Position numbers and translations under genes: made by a program
In this document: one piece after another, positions 22,926-34,490 of the stretch
Layout: each line of letters begins with the position of its first letter
Numbering within the stretch: position 1 is the first letter of the stretch
Notes under the pieces: model-generated
What the model saw: the letters and a program-made list of their open reading frames with translations, nothing else
The model's database searches: none
Told to the model about the DNA's origin: nothing
From: Schizophyllum amplum
Taxonomy: Eukaryota; Basidiomycota; Agaricomycetes; Agaricales; Schizophyllaceae
DNA: 64,000 bases
NCBI GenBank assembly: GCA_007026445.1
Contig: VDMD01000026.1
Span: 365,874-429,873 of the forward strand
Direction: 5' to 3'

Positions 22926-23536
22926 CCCGCGACTCATTTGTGTATTGCGACGGATCCGCTAGCGATATGGGTGCAGTTCTTTCGCGATGGGTGTTTCACG
23001 GTGCAGCAAGGCCAATGCAGGTTGCATCGTGGCGGGAGACAAGGACGATGGACGGGAAGCGAAGACGGCGGCGCGGGAAGACAGAGATCGGCGGTCGCGG
23101 CCCGACCTCCGCGCCTCGCGCTCTCATTTCAATTTTCGTCAAGTTCGTTTTGACCGTCATGGTTCCTCACGCCCTGCTCGCGCATTGCGACGCCGCCGCG
23201 TCCGCTTCACCGGACGCTCGTTCAGTAGACCAGCTGAACAGCGCGTCAGCCACGGCGCTTACATCGCGTCGCGCGCCCTGCCAACAGCCCAGCCTCGCCC
23301 GCAGTGCCGTCGGCGACTCTGTTCAGAGTACTCATCGCACCGGGAATTCACGGTGTCGCCGACGGCCTTGTGAGCGCGACTGTGGTGTTGGGAAGGTGGG
23401 AAACGTGGTCCGCTCAGGACGCGTCCCCGTCGCTCGGGTTCAACGGCATTCGGACGGCACCCTAAAGCGGCAACGCATATAAATTTCCGCTCAGGGTATG
23501 CCGTATGATCGGTCGCCCAGGGTTTGTATCGCGGCT
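22926..23536. other. Upstream region of locus B, nothing recognised
   Basis: GC-rich sequence with short Arg/Ala-rich frames in all phases and no exon chain. It probably includes the promoter of locus B. Confidence 0.35.
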
Positions 23537-24031
23537 TATATACTCGCTCTGACGTTTCCACGTAGTTCCTGTTTCCCCCGCCGCCGCTCCCCCGCGACGA
23601 ACAGCACGGCGGCACGCTATACAACGTGAGTCTTTCGAGCCAACTGTCTTGTAGCTTGGCTGACTCGATGCCCAGCTCGTTCTCCATCGCACTCAAGCTC
23701 CCATACCTGCGTGGCGTCAAAAGTTCTCAGCGCCTTCAAGGCTCGCCGAAGCCCGCCTGCGCGACATGCGACGCTTCAAGCGGACGACTTTTGGTTCTCT
23801 AACGTCAACATCCCCGCTGAATTCGACGCTGAACTTGAAGTCCTTCGGAAACCACTGGACCCAAGGGCGAGGGCGCTATCTTCATGTGAGCCTTTACGAC
23901 ACGCGTGTAGAGCCTGCCGCTGACACCCTTGCAGCTCGCCCCGCTCCCAACGCCGTCCGGCCACGCCGTGGACCCCGCCGCGCGCCGTCGCCATGGCAAC
24001 AGCCCGCCCACGCCCGTCCCCACGTCCTATT

Positions 24032-24459
24032 GACCCCCGTTTACCGGTCCAAGCGGACGGGATTTCGGCGACGTTTCCAGGCCCAAAACGAATGCAAAAC
24101 GGATGCAAACCACGAGATATCCGCGCGGGAATTTTCGAGGACGTTTTCGACGGTTTTGGGGAGGTGGGGAGGGAGTTTTGAGCGCGGCGGGCGGCGCGAA
24201 GCGCCGCCGCCGACATGTATAGGTGCGTCGTGTGGCTTGCTTTCCGATTTGACGCTTACTGACCCCCGCAGAAGCTCGACGACCCCCGTTTACCGGTCCA
24301 AGCGGGCGGGATTTCGGCGAGGATTCCTGGCCCAAAACGAATGCAAAATGGACGCAAATCGTCAAATATCCGCGCGGGAGGTCTCGAGGACGTTTTCGAC
24401 GATTCTAGGGAGGCGGGGAGGGAGTTTCCAGCGCGGCGGGCGGCGCGAAGCGCCGCCGC
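24032..24459 (+). repeat. Two 179-bp direct repeats ending in a GC hairpin
   Basis: Copies at 24032-24210 and 24281-24459 have identical length and align without gaps by eye, from GACCCCCGTTTACCGGTCCA to a terminal hairpin GGCGGCGC-GAA-GCGCCGCC. They differ by scattered substitutions. The offset is 249 bp, a multiple of three, so a 242-residue frame (23766-24494) runs through both. The spacer contains a canonical intron (24223-24271). Confidence 0.9.
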
Positions 24460-24532
24460 ACAACGATGACGGGGTACGTTCTAGGCGTCTATGACCATAG
24501 GAATTCTAACAAATTATTGCAGGCCTCCAAGT

Positions 24533-25232
24533 CGTGAAGCAATGGATTTTCGTCCGGCGAGCGGCGTCTGCGCGTCTTGCCTCGGCTTCGCGACTTCTGC
24601 CTTCGTCTTCGCCACGTCTGCCCTCGTCCTCGCCACGTCTGCCGTCGTCCTCGCCATCGTACTCCCCCACAGCCGAGCTGTCCCGACCCCGACCCCGACA
24701 GGCGATGAGGCAATGTATCGCCGTCCGGCGAGCGTGCCCTAGCCGTTGAAGCGACGCATCGACGTCCGACGAGCGCGCCGTAGCGTAGACGCGCCCCAGC
24801 GTTAACGCAACGTATCGCGCCGTTCACCGCCTGCATCGCGTCCCGGCATTGGCGTATCGCGCCCCAGCGCCGAGGCAACGCATCGCATCCCGGCGTTGAA
24901 GCGACGCATCGCATCCCGGCCTTGGCGCAACGTCCGTGATCGAGGTGAGCAGGCGGTTTTCGACCTCGCACCTGAATAATACTGACAAAGTCCTGCAGCG
25001 GCCAACGAACTCGTGAAGCAATAGATTTTTGTCCGGCGAGCGTGTCCGACGAGGCCAGAAGCTCGCCAAGGCGCAGGTGACGACATGGAATGAGGCCCGG
25101 CGAGCACGATGCAGCGTCCGGGGAGCATGACGCAGCGTCCGCCGAACTCGTCTCCGAGCTTGATTTGGACGTCTGCGAGCTTGACTTGGACGTTTAGGAC
25201 GCGAGGCAATACATCGCCGTCCGCCGAGCACG
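24533..25232 (+). repeat. Relatives of the 33-bp core in locus B
   Basis: Core-like copies: 24702-24734 (GCGATGAGGCAATGTATCGC then CGTCCGGCGAGCG), and weaker ones near 24533-24572, 24745-24775, 24800-24835, 25010-25042 and 25199-25232. The shared part is ATCG-CCGTCCGGCGAGCG. Most begin after GAAGC(A/G)A or GAGGCAA instead of GATGAGTAT, so B has its own subfamily. Confidence 0.65.
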
Positions 25233-25620
25233 GCTCTACAGGTGCGTGTCCTTGCACGCTTGCTGACTATATGCGCAGCGACGGCGTGGCGAGTGCGAGT
25301 TCAGGGTTCGAGGGCTGTATCGGCGAGTTTGCGGACTCGAGGGCTGTATCGGCGAGTCGGACCTCGAACGCGGTCTCGGCGACCTTGGGGATCTCGAGGC
25401 CATTGGCGACTTGAGTGATGTTGTTGAGATGCTTTCGTCGACTTTGACGCAGGAACACGGGTGATTTGTGGCCGTCTTTGGCGTCTTTATGGACGGCTGT
25501 CGCTCACGACGTCTTACGCTTTCGGTGACTTTTGCATCGTGTATACAACTCGTACCTTGTATGCGTTCCGGACGGGTTGCAAATAGAACTTGTAGCCGTC
25601 CTTGAATAAAGTCTTGTTTA

Positions 25621-26368
25621 CGAGAACTGGCAGCCTGGTGTCAGAAACTCATTTTGTTTACGTGAACTCGCAGCCTGAATAGAACGCTGATTCCAGGAAC
25701 TCATTGGGCAACATAGCTGTGGTGATTGCGGCGGTAGTCAACCCTGAGGGTCTGTGTAGAAGGTATACGGAAATGGATCAGGCAACCGGCGGTACTTGGG
25801 TGAAGGAGAGCAGGAGAGAGAGGATTGGAGGGGAGGCAGGACGGTGGTGAACTCGCTCAAAGTGCGACTGACGATTTCGAGAGGAATTGGTGTGGCTGGC
25901 GAAAAACGATGTCAATCGCGCGAGGCGATGGGCGAGAGTAAAGACATACATTACCCGGATATATCTGGTCACGGAAGAGTGACATCGGCGAGAGGATCTG
26001 GGAGTTGAGGAGGTCATTGCACAGGCAGGCAGAGGCTGGAGGCCAGGAAACTAGCAGGACTTGTAGTTCGGAAGTACATGTACTCAGGCCGGGATGTCCG
26101 AGGCGCGTAGCTGTCCCACAGCGCTCGATAGACAAGCTACAAAACCACTTCGACTCGCCTCCGACTTTCTCCCAAAACGGAGTGTAAGCAGCGGCGATAA
26201 CGCAGGAGTCGAACAATGCGCGGTCACGTCACCGTGCGACCATCACGGCATCACGAGACGAGCGTCGATCGCTGCAGCTCTCCCCAAGCCGCGACTGACG
26301 CTGCTCCCGTGGCTGTACACCGTCGTCCGGCAGTACTCGCGTACCACTCAGACTCATCGACGTCTCTC
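25621..26368. other. Intergenic upstream of the flippase promoter
   Basis: A short direct repeat, TTGTTTACG(A/T)GAACT(G/C)GCAGCCTG, occurs near 25614 and 25656. A minus-strand frame (25857-26216) is open, but no family motif was recognised. Confidence 0.35.
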
Positions 26369-27831
26369 TGCTTTTACCATCATCCCTTGCACCGCGCCCG
26401 CTGTCGGCAGTCCCGGCGAGCGCGCGGCATTTGAAACTTGCTGCTCGGCAGGCTTGGGATCAATAATCTAGGGTAAGTCAGGGACTGGTCGCTTGTTGTC
26501 GGGCTTGGCGTTGACCAAGAGTATCTCCTCGTTGTTCTCATCCAGCTCGACGTCCCCCTCCCTCCCTTATCTCCTGAAGCAGGCGCTCGCCCTGCGATAG
26601 GGCGTCATGTTCAAGCGGTCGCAGCATGCCGACTCCGACGACGAACCGGACAACATCGACCCCGAACTTCGCCTGCGCACCGTTCGCACAGCGCACAGCG
26701 CTATCGCAGAGTCCATACGTTCAGAGGTCAAGGCTGAACGCCGCAAGTCGCGCCGCGCCAACCGTCGCTTCTTCAGGAAGAGCACCGAGAAGAAGCCGGC
26801 GGAAACCCCCAAGGACGACCCCGCCGCCGCCGCCTCCTCCGTCCCAGGCCTCCGTAGAAACATCTATGTCAACTGTCCGCTTCCCGCCAGCGAGGTTGAT
26901 CAGCACGGGGAGCCCTTGGCCCGATATGTCAGGAATAAAGTTCGGACGACCAGTGCGTGTCCGACATCACCTACCTACGCGCGCTGACACCCTCGTAGAA
27001 TACACGCTCCTCACATATTTGCCCAAGAATATTATCTTTGAGCAATTCAGACGGTGCGTGCTCAACAAGCCCCGCGCGCCCCCCCTCATCGCGTTGCAGC
27101 ATCGCCAACTTGTTCTTCCTCACCCTTGTCGTCCTCCAGAGTACGCCCGTTCCGCCCCCTTCCCTTGCTCTAACTCATTCACGCCAGACATCTCCGTCTT
27201 CGGCGCCCCGTCCGGCAGCATATCCATGCTTCCCCTCGTCTTCATCCTCACCGTGACCGCCATCAAGGACGGCGTCGAAGACTATCGCCGTGCGCAGCTC
27301 GACGAGGAGGTGAACACATCGGCATCAACCAAACTCGGCGGCTCCTTCAAGAACGTCAATCAGCCCACCGATTCTCGCTCCTGGTATGAGAAACTGCTCA
27401 ATCTCAATCCCCCGGGGAAGGTCACCCGTGGCGTCCGCAAGCTGCGCGAACGCGAGGCCAGCGAGATCAAGCGCACTATCGCGATGCCCCGCCGCTCCTC
27501 CACCATGGAATCCGAGCGCAACAACGACTCCATGGAGCTTGGCTACAACGGAGCCGGGCGAAAGCTCGACGACATTCAGTCCGTGGACTCCCACTCCTAC
27601 CCGCCCACCAGCCTGGACATGTCCAAGACGTCCCTGTCCTCGTCTACGACCTCTCTTATGCCGGGACAGCAATTCGGAGGTGGTCCGGGACACTGGCGGA
27701 TTACCGACAACATGCGTTACGTGACTCCGCTGCCACGCTTACCGCGGGCGTCGTCGATTACTCGAAGCGGATCACGGGGGCCAGCCAATGGGAGCGAACG
27801 CTGTGGAAGAAGCTGGAAGTCGGCGACATCG
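26369..27831 (+). repeat. Flippase promoter and 5' exons (copy 2 of the duplicated block)
   Basis: Partner of 16050-17540. Here the block continues into the complete ATPase gene, so this is probably the original and the other a partial duplicate. Within it, 26465-26560 on the minus strand encodes the same short frame seen in copy 1 (LDENNEEILLVNAKPDNK). Confidence 0.95.
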
Positions 27832-30800
27832 TCCTCCTGCGAGACAATGATCAGGTCCCCGCGGACATCGTCGTGCTCTCCACCTCCGACCCCGACGGCA
27901 TGTGTTATCTCGAGACCAAGAATCTGGACGGAGAGACGAACTTGAAACCACGGAAGGCTATGCGGGCGACCATGAGCATCAGCTCGGAGGACGACATCGA
28001 GCGCTGCAGCTTCGTCATTGACTCCGAACCGCCTCACCAGAACCTCTACGTTTATCGCGGCACCATGCGGTACAGCACCCCGGAGGGCGTCAAGGCGGAC
28101 CCCATCGGCATCAACGAGCTTCTCCTTCGCGGGTGCTCTCTACGCAACACGCAGTGGGTCGTCGGCGTCGTCGTGTTCACGGGCCCGGACACGAAGATCA
28201 TGCTGAATGGCGGCGCTACGCCTAGCAAACGCAGCAAGATCGAGAAGGAGACGAACTTCAACGTTGCGGTCAACTTCGTGCTTCTGACGATCATGTGCAC
28301 AATTTCTGCAATATTCAGTGGCCTTGAAGACGGCAAGGCGGGAACGAGCCGACAGTACTTCGAGGTGGGAGCCGACCCGAGCGACTCGTCCGTCCTTAAC
28401 GCGTTGGTGACTTTCGTGTATGTGAACGATTTTTCACGAATTTGCCTTGTTCGCTGCTAACGCCCCGCAGATCCTGCCTCATCGCGTTCCAGAACATCGT
28501 CCCCATCTCGCTGTACATTTCAATCGAGATCGTGAAAACTATACAGGCGTACTTCATCTCGCAGGATATCGACATGTACTACGAGCCCTACGACACCGCC
28601 TGTGTGCCCAAAACGTGGAACATCTCGGACGACCTCGGTCAGATCGAATACGTGTTCTCGGACAAGACGGGCACGCTCACGCAGAACATCATGGAATTCC
28701 AGAAGTGCTCGGTCGCGGGCATGGCGTACGGCGAGGGCATCACGGAGGCGCAGCGTGGTGCGGCGACGCGGACGGGGGGTACCGGGCCAGGCGACCTTGC
28801 TGCGCTTGCCCCTCAGGAGCTCAACGAGAAGCTGGCGGGGCTGAAGAACCAGATGCTCAGCACTATGGAGCGCACTTTCAAGAACCGCTACGGCCAGCCA
28901 GACCAGCTCACGCTCGTCTCGCCCAAGCTCGCGCAGGATCTCGCCGAACGGGGACCCCAGCGGAACGCGATCTGCGCCTTCTTTCGCGCCCTTGCTGTCT
29001 GCCACAGCGTGCTCGCAGACCGCCCTGACCCCGAACAGCCGAACTACATCATCTACAAAGCGGAGAGCCCGGACGAGGCCGCCTTGGTCGCCGCTGCGCG
29101 CGACGTCGGGTTTCCTTTCGTCGGCAAGGGGAAGGACGGAATCGAGATCGAGGTGCTCGGACAGCGCGAAAAGTACACGCCACTGAAGGTGCTGGAGTTC
29201 AACAGCACGCGGAAGAGGATGAGCGTGGCCGTGCGCGCGCCGGACGGGCGCATCATCTTGTACTGCAAGGGCGCGGACAGCGTGATCTACGAACGTCTAA
29301 GGGCAGACCATGACCCCGCGTTAAAGGATGCGACGGCGAAGGATATGGAGGCGTTTGCAAACTCGGGTCTGCGAACGTTGTGCATCGCGTATAAGGAGAT
29401 GGACGAGCACGCGTTTATGGAGTGGGAGCGGGTGTATGATGTGGCGGCGAGCGCGACGGAGAACCGCGAGGATGAGATCGACAAGGCGAATGAGCTTATC
29501 GAGCGCGATTTAGTGATCCTGGGCGCAACGGCACTAGAAGACAAGTTGCAGGAAGGCGTGCCGGAGGCTATCGATATGTTGCATCGCGCAGGTATCAAAC
29601 TGTGGATTCTGACAGGTACGTTGCAATTGAGCGTGCCCTCGATGATGCACAATATGCTCTTGATGATGGCTGACCTGAGAACGCAGGCGACAAGCTTCAG
29701 ACGGCCATCGAGATCGGCTACAGCTGCAACTTGCTGAAGAACGAGATGGACGTGATGATTCTTTCGGCGGACTCTATGGAACAGGCGCGCCTGCAGATTG
29801 AGGGCGGCTTGAATAAGATTGCGTCGGTTCTCGGTCCGCCTTCCTTCAAGCCGAAGGAGCGAGGCTTCATGCCTGGAGCTAAGGCTTCGTTTGCTGTGGT
29901 CATCGACGGCGACACGCTGCGCTTCGCGTTGTCGCCGGAGCTCAAGCCTCTATTCCTCAACCTCGGGACGCAGTGTGAGACGGTTGTGTGTTGTCGCGTG
30001 TCTCCCGCGCAGAAGGCTTTGACAGTCAAGTTGGTGCGTACATGTCGGCTCTCTACATCATGCTCTTACCTTACCATCATCTCATTCAGGTCAAGGAGGG
30101 CCGGAATGCCATGACTTTGTCAATTGGGGATGGCGCGAACGACGTTGCTATGATCCAGGAGGCTAATATTGGATGCGGCCTCTTCGGCTTGGAAGGCTCA
30201 CAGGCGGCAATGTCGGCGGATTATGCGTTCGGGCAGTTCAGGTTTTTGACTAAGCTCTTGCTTGTGCACGGCCGGTGGTCGTACCAGCGCGTGGCGGACA
30301 TGCACAGCAACTTCTTCTACAAGGTGGGTGGTCTTGATAATGTTATCTACGTATGTTCATGACTCTATGCAGAACGTCATATGGACATTTGCCATGTTCT
30401 GGTTCTTGCCATTTAACAGGTATGCGCTGCGCTGGCTTCTGCTGGGTTCAGACTGACGTGTTCGCAGCTTCGATGCGACATATCTGTACCAGTACACCTT
30501 CATACTGTTGTACAATCTCGTCTTCACGTCTCTACCGGTCATCATTCTGGGAGGTGAATCTCTACGGTCCCCTTTACATGGTCAGTTCTTGACGCGTCTC
30601 TACAGCATTTGATCAGGATATTAACGCCAAGGCTGCGCTGGCCTATCCTGCGCTATACGTGCGCGGGATACGTGGCTTGGAGTACACCAGGACGAAGTTC
30701 TGGATGTACATGATCGACGGCCTGTATCAGTCCGCTGTCGTGTTCTTCATCCCGTACCTTGTGTGGACGCTTGGCATCGCTGTCTCATGGAACGGCAAGA

Positions 30801-32204
30801 CCATTGAATCGCTGGCGGACTTTGGTACGACGGTGTCGGTGGCCGCTATCTTTGCAGCCAATTGCTATGTCGGCATCAACACCCATTAGTACGTTGCCTT
30901 CGCTCGGTTTCCTATGCAAGTCGCTGATCTTTGGCACAGCTGGACGGTCATTACATTCATTGTGGTCATCGGATCCTCCGTTGTGATGCTCCTGTGGATT
31001 CTCGTCTACTCGTTCTTCTTCAGCAGCGACTTCATCGACGAGGTGATCATTCTCTTCGGCGAGTTGACGTTCTGGACATCAGTTATCTTTGCGGTGACCG
31101 TGGCCTTGAGTGCGTACCCCTGTTGACTTGGACACAAGTCAATGGAAGCTGACATTTGAATCAGTTCCTCGATTCGTTGTAAAGTTCCTCAAGACTTCGT
31201 ACTCTCCTCTTGACAAGGACATCGTTCGCGAGATGTGGGTTCTGGGCGACCTGAAGGACACGCTTGGCATCCGGCATCGCAAAGAGAAGAAGAACAGGCG
31301 GCAGATGAGCGACGCAGAGACCGCGCCTATGTTTCGCGACAATCACAATCGCTCCACGTCTGAAATGTCGCAAGCGTATGAGATGGCATTGACGGCAAGC
31401 CCCCGTGGTCCACCTGCGAGGGAGACTTACCTCGACACACCGCCGCTCGACAGAGGTCAGAATGATACTCGCGACTACATCAATCCACGACAGGCTCCTT
31501 CACCACAGCACTCGCCTAATCACCTCGCACCTTCACCCCTGCCGTCTCCTCTACACCTCTCACCTACTTACCAACCGAACACCTCTGCCCCGCCGAGCGC
31601 CTTCAATAGAGCCTCCCCGCAGTCGCGCGACTCCTACTATTCGGCGTCAGACTTGCCCGTTCCTTCACCCCTGCCGTCTCCCAAATTCATGTACTCGAAT
31701 GGCGAAGTCACGAGCACTCCACCTACGCCTCGCAGTGCTTCTTCATCGTATGCGCAGGCTATCCCGCTATCGCAGCGACCACCACCACCCCGTTTGCAAC
31801 CGCCTCCGCCAGGGCTCGGTCGCAGCACCGGACGTCCGCCGTCGACCTATGAAGAAGCGTACGGCGGTACGGCCGAAGCTTACGGCGGTACAGACCCTGC
31901 CTACGCTAGTCACGGTCTGGAACCCAGCAACGCGTCGTATTCTACCGCCCAAAGCTCGTGGGAAGAGGACGATAGACCTCCTCACTCAACACATTCGCCT
32001 GCTCATGCACAACCCTATCAGCAACAGCAGCCATGGTCGCCGATGCATGCACAGCACTACGCTCAGCAGCAGTCACAGCAGCAGCAGCAGCCTTATCCGC
32101 CGGCTCAGTGGCAAGAATCGTCGTCACAGCCCAACCTGGATGTAACATACGACGACGACCGGCGGCTGAGTCAGGTGTCGTGGCAGGGTGGCCGAGCGCT
32201 ATGA
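26607..32204 (+). CDS. P4-type ATPase, phospholipid flippase (Dnf1/2-like), possible one-base frameshift
   Basis: It moves aminophospholipids from the outer to the cytosolic leaflet at the plasma membrane and secretory membranes. Twelve exons: 26607-26952, 26999-27053, 27100-27140, 27188-28417, 28471-29615, 29687-30033, 30090-30323, 30373-30419, 30468-30553, 30606-30888, 30940-31109 and 31165-32204. Motifs: [20 protein letters not shown], the actuator loop NLDGETNLK (the DGET signature), phosphorylation site [13 protein letters not shown], nucleotide-binding [11 protein letters not shown], and hinge [13 protein letters not shown]. About ten membrane segments precede a long Pro/Ser/Gln-rich C-terminal tail (31400-32200). 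At 27687-27689 the run GGG is one G shorter than in the duplicate at 17416-17419; this shifts the frame between the N-terminal part and GVVDYSKR. Apart from this, all splices keep frame. The start is the ATG shared with the duplicate. Confidence 0.93.
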
Positions 32205-32740
32205 AGTGCTCGGGCGGTCGGTGTACTTACTTGTGATCAACTCTGTTGTTGATAGAGGTGTATCTTTAACGGGTTCAGTTTATCTACTTATTTCCCCTTG
32301 CTGCTTTGCGACATCACTCCTCGGTTGCGTCCATCTACGGCACGGGCTCTATTATATCTATACATATCTCGGAATGGACTTGATCAACTGCTAGGACCGT
32401 GGCGCCGCCCGCAGGCCGCCCGTATACCTCTTGCGTCCATTACCATTTTAGGTGCAGTGAATCAGTGTTATATAAACGTCAAATAATGGAAGCACCACTG
32501 GGCATCCTCCGGAGTAGTCAGCACGCAAATTAGGATTCAGGGTGAGTTCGCGCTCGACAGCCAACTCTGACCAGATGGCAAATACTGACAAACAGCGTCA
32601 CGCCAGTCACGATCACAAGACGTCGAAACTGACTTTCTTGAATCTTCTCCTACGCCATTGGCGAGCGCCGAGGAGAAGACCAGGGACGCCCTGACTCAAG
32701 ACGTTTGTGCAGAATCCTACTCCTCTCCAGACGCTCGATC
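32205..32740. other. Flippase 3' UTR and methyltransferase promoter
   Basis: A/T-rich stretches with TTATATAAACG near 32469 are consistent with a 3' UTR. No ORF. Confidence 0.5.
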
Positions 32741-33633
32741 ATGAATTTCTCCGCGATTCTGGGCTTGCTGACGGACCTTTACCTGGCTTTCAAATTCGCC
32801 TTGGTGCCGTCACTGTTAGACACTGCGAGGCAACCTTCACTACTCATACGTCCCATCGCGCTTTCCCGGATATTCATGGCCCATGTATGGACGGCCTTTG
32901 GGCCTGGGGTAGATGAAAACTCTCGCCTGGAGAAGCAGAAGCTGATTACGCCTTACGCTCATGGTGTCGTGCTCGATGCCGGCGCAGGTTAGTGGCTCGA
33001 AGTCCTGACTGTTGCTCATCCGAGACGTAGTCTATATATCTGGATCTTTGCTGATGCTATTTTTTAGGGCATGGACATACGATGTTGTATCTCGATCCCG
33101 CCAAAGTCACGAAATATGTTGCCGTCGAGCCCAACGCCGACATGCATCAGCACATCCGACGGAAAGCCGCTGGCGCAGGATTTAACGAGGCGGATGGGAC
33201 GCTCGTCCTTCTCGGCTGTGGTATTGAAGATATCGGCACGATTCGCGCAGCGCTCAACGCCAACGGGCCATGCGTAGACACCATTGTCTCTGTGCTCACG
33301 CTTTGCACCGTGCCGGAGCCTCAGCGGACCATTCAGGCACTTGTGGACGATATCCTTCGCCCGGGCGGCGCGTTCTTATTCTATGAACACGTGCTCAGCC
33401 ATCGCGCGGACGTAGCCTGGTGGCAGCAATTCTGGGCGCCAATATGGCAGATCCCGTTCGACGGATGTCGGCTGGATAGACCGACGCATCTGTGGATCTC
33501 GGAAGTGAGGGATAGCAAAAAGGAGAGAACGGGTTCCGTATGGGCGGCGCAAAACGTATGGGGCAAGGATGGTGAGACAGAAGACACGCTGTTCTGGCAC
33601 CGCGCTGGGAACTTCGTGAAGCGCCTTGATTAG
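32741..33633 (+). CDS. SAM-dependent methyltransferase, TMT1/METTL7-like
   Basis: Class I methyltransferase. Exons 32741-32987 and 33068-33633; joining at G|GG restores the SAM motif VVLDAGAGHGHTMLYLD. The N-terminus (FSAILGLLTDLYLAFKFALV) is a hydrophobic anchor typical of METTL7/TMT1-type proteins. Further motifs: YVAVEPNADMH (acidic residue after strand 2), VDTIVSVLTLCTVPEPQ (strand 4), LRPGGAFLFYEHV (strand 5). The C-terminal GNFVKRLD is normal. About 270 residues, usual length. Likely bound to the ER or lipid droplets, with a thiol or small-molecule acceptor; the substrate is unknown. The start Met at 32741 precedes the anchor; an in-frame Met at 32705 would add 12 residues. Confidence 0.85.
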
Positions 33634-33774
33634 GTATGTTACACGCTCTATACCTAGTGTCATCTCTCATCCTTGTCCAAGTTCCTAAAGACAATTACCG
33701 TGTGTTCGGGTTAGGCAGCTTCCGCTGAGTATCCGTAACTTTTTCCTTCACTTGCCTGGCTTCACTGTCGGTGA

Positions 33775-34490
33775 GCGTCACATCCATCCGAGGCGAACAT
33801 ATCCAGGCTTTTTCTTCACATCGGGCTGGGCTCCCAATTCACCGCCCTGATGATTCCGCTGTGAGAGCGCCACTTGTGCATCGCGTATAGTCGTGCATTT
33901 GGTGTCTGGAGCACTATCTCTTGCGCGGCAACACAGTTTTCTTGGCTGGCGGACCGGCTCTGAGCAACGTCCGTGAGCGCCTGCTCCGCCCCAGGACTCC
34001 ATCGCAAGGATAATTTTCTGTCCTGTATCTCCAGACGCTTTAGCTCAGGAATGATCTAACGCCACTTCTTTCAGACTAGCTCTTGCAGCAGACAAACGCG
34101 GACGATCTCCCGAGCGCGGCGGCCACGAGAGCTGAATATCCCCTTGCCGACGAGCACGCGGAGCCCCCGCAAGTTGAACAGAATATCACGCAAGTACAAA
34201 GGCTGCACACCATCGCGGCCTCGCGCAGCGAAACGCTTGAGGCGTCACCCGTATCTACGCGCGGATGTGAAGCTCTTGATCGAGTCGAGGTCGGTCCCGT
34301 CGCTTGCAACCGCACCGACAATCGTACCAGGTTGGTTCCAGGTTCTTGGAGTGGAGGATATCAAGGATGGCCGTGGATCCCGGTCTGACGTCGAGGCGCT
34401 TCAGGTGCGGAAGGAGAAGTTCCCGCTACTGCTTATGGTAGTAGGTCTTGGGGTGGAAAGTTGAAGGGGTGAGCGCGTGAAGACGCGAGG
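33775..34490 (-). pseudogene. Truncated inverted copy of an F-box gene 3' half
   Basis: Read on the minus strand it follows the 3' half of the F-box gene at 53070-54740. CACCTGAAGCGC-TCGACGTC-GACCGGGATCC (34413 downwards) matches 54109-54141, and GATATCCTCCA-TG-GAGAACCTGGAA has its counterpart. The ends, GACAGGGATATT-like then GCGATGG-CCTG-GGCGGAGCA, match near 54480-54518. Frames are interrupted by stops and indels, and the F-box half is missing. The two loci are 20 kb apart and in opposite orientation. Non-functional relic. Confidence 0.85.

Larger units (their letters stand above)
23537..25620 (+). other. Locus B: second TATA-headed, intron-rich, apparently non-coding unit
   Basis: TTATATACT (23537-23545) is followed by a C-rich leader and a chain of intron-like segments: about 23627-23675, 23886-23934 (CTGAC), 24223-24271 (TTACTGAC), about 24476-24523 (CTAAC) and about 24945-24998 (CTGAC), plus one near 25241-25279. 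One frame (LVLHRTQ... into LAPLPTPSG...) crosses the second intron for about 100 residues and then stops; it has no known domain. Exons carry two 179-bp repeats and at least six relatives of the 33-bp core of locus A. The end near 25610 (AATAAAG) is a plausible poly(A) region. Confidence 0.45.

Noticed and set aside
23766..24494. 242-residue plus-strand ORF through the two 179-bp repeats
   Set aside because: It reads across two canonical intron-like segments and is open because the repeat offset (249 bp) is a multiple of three. No family features. Kept only as an alternative in the locus B notes.
25857..26216. 119-residue minus-strand ORF (contains FWEKVGGESKWFCSLSIERC)
   Set aside because: Looks mildly protein-like, but I recognise no family and found no convincing neighbouring exons.
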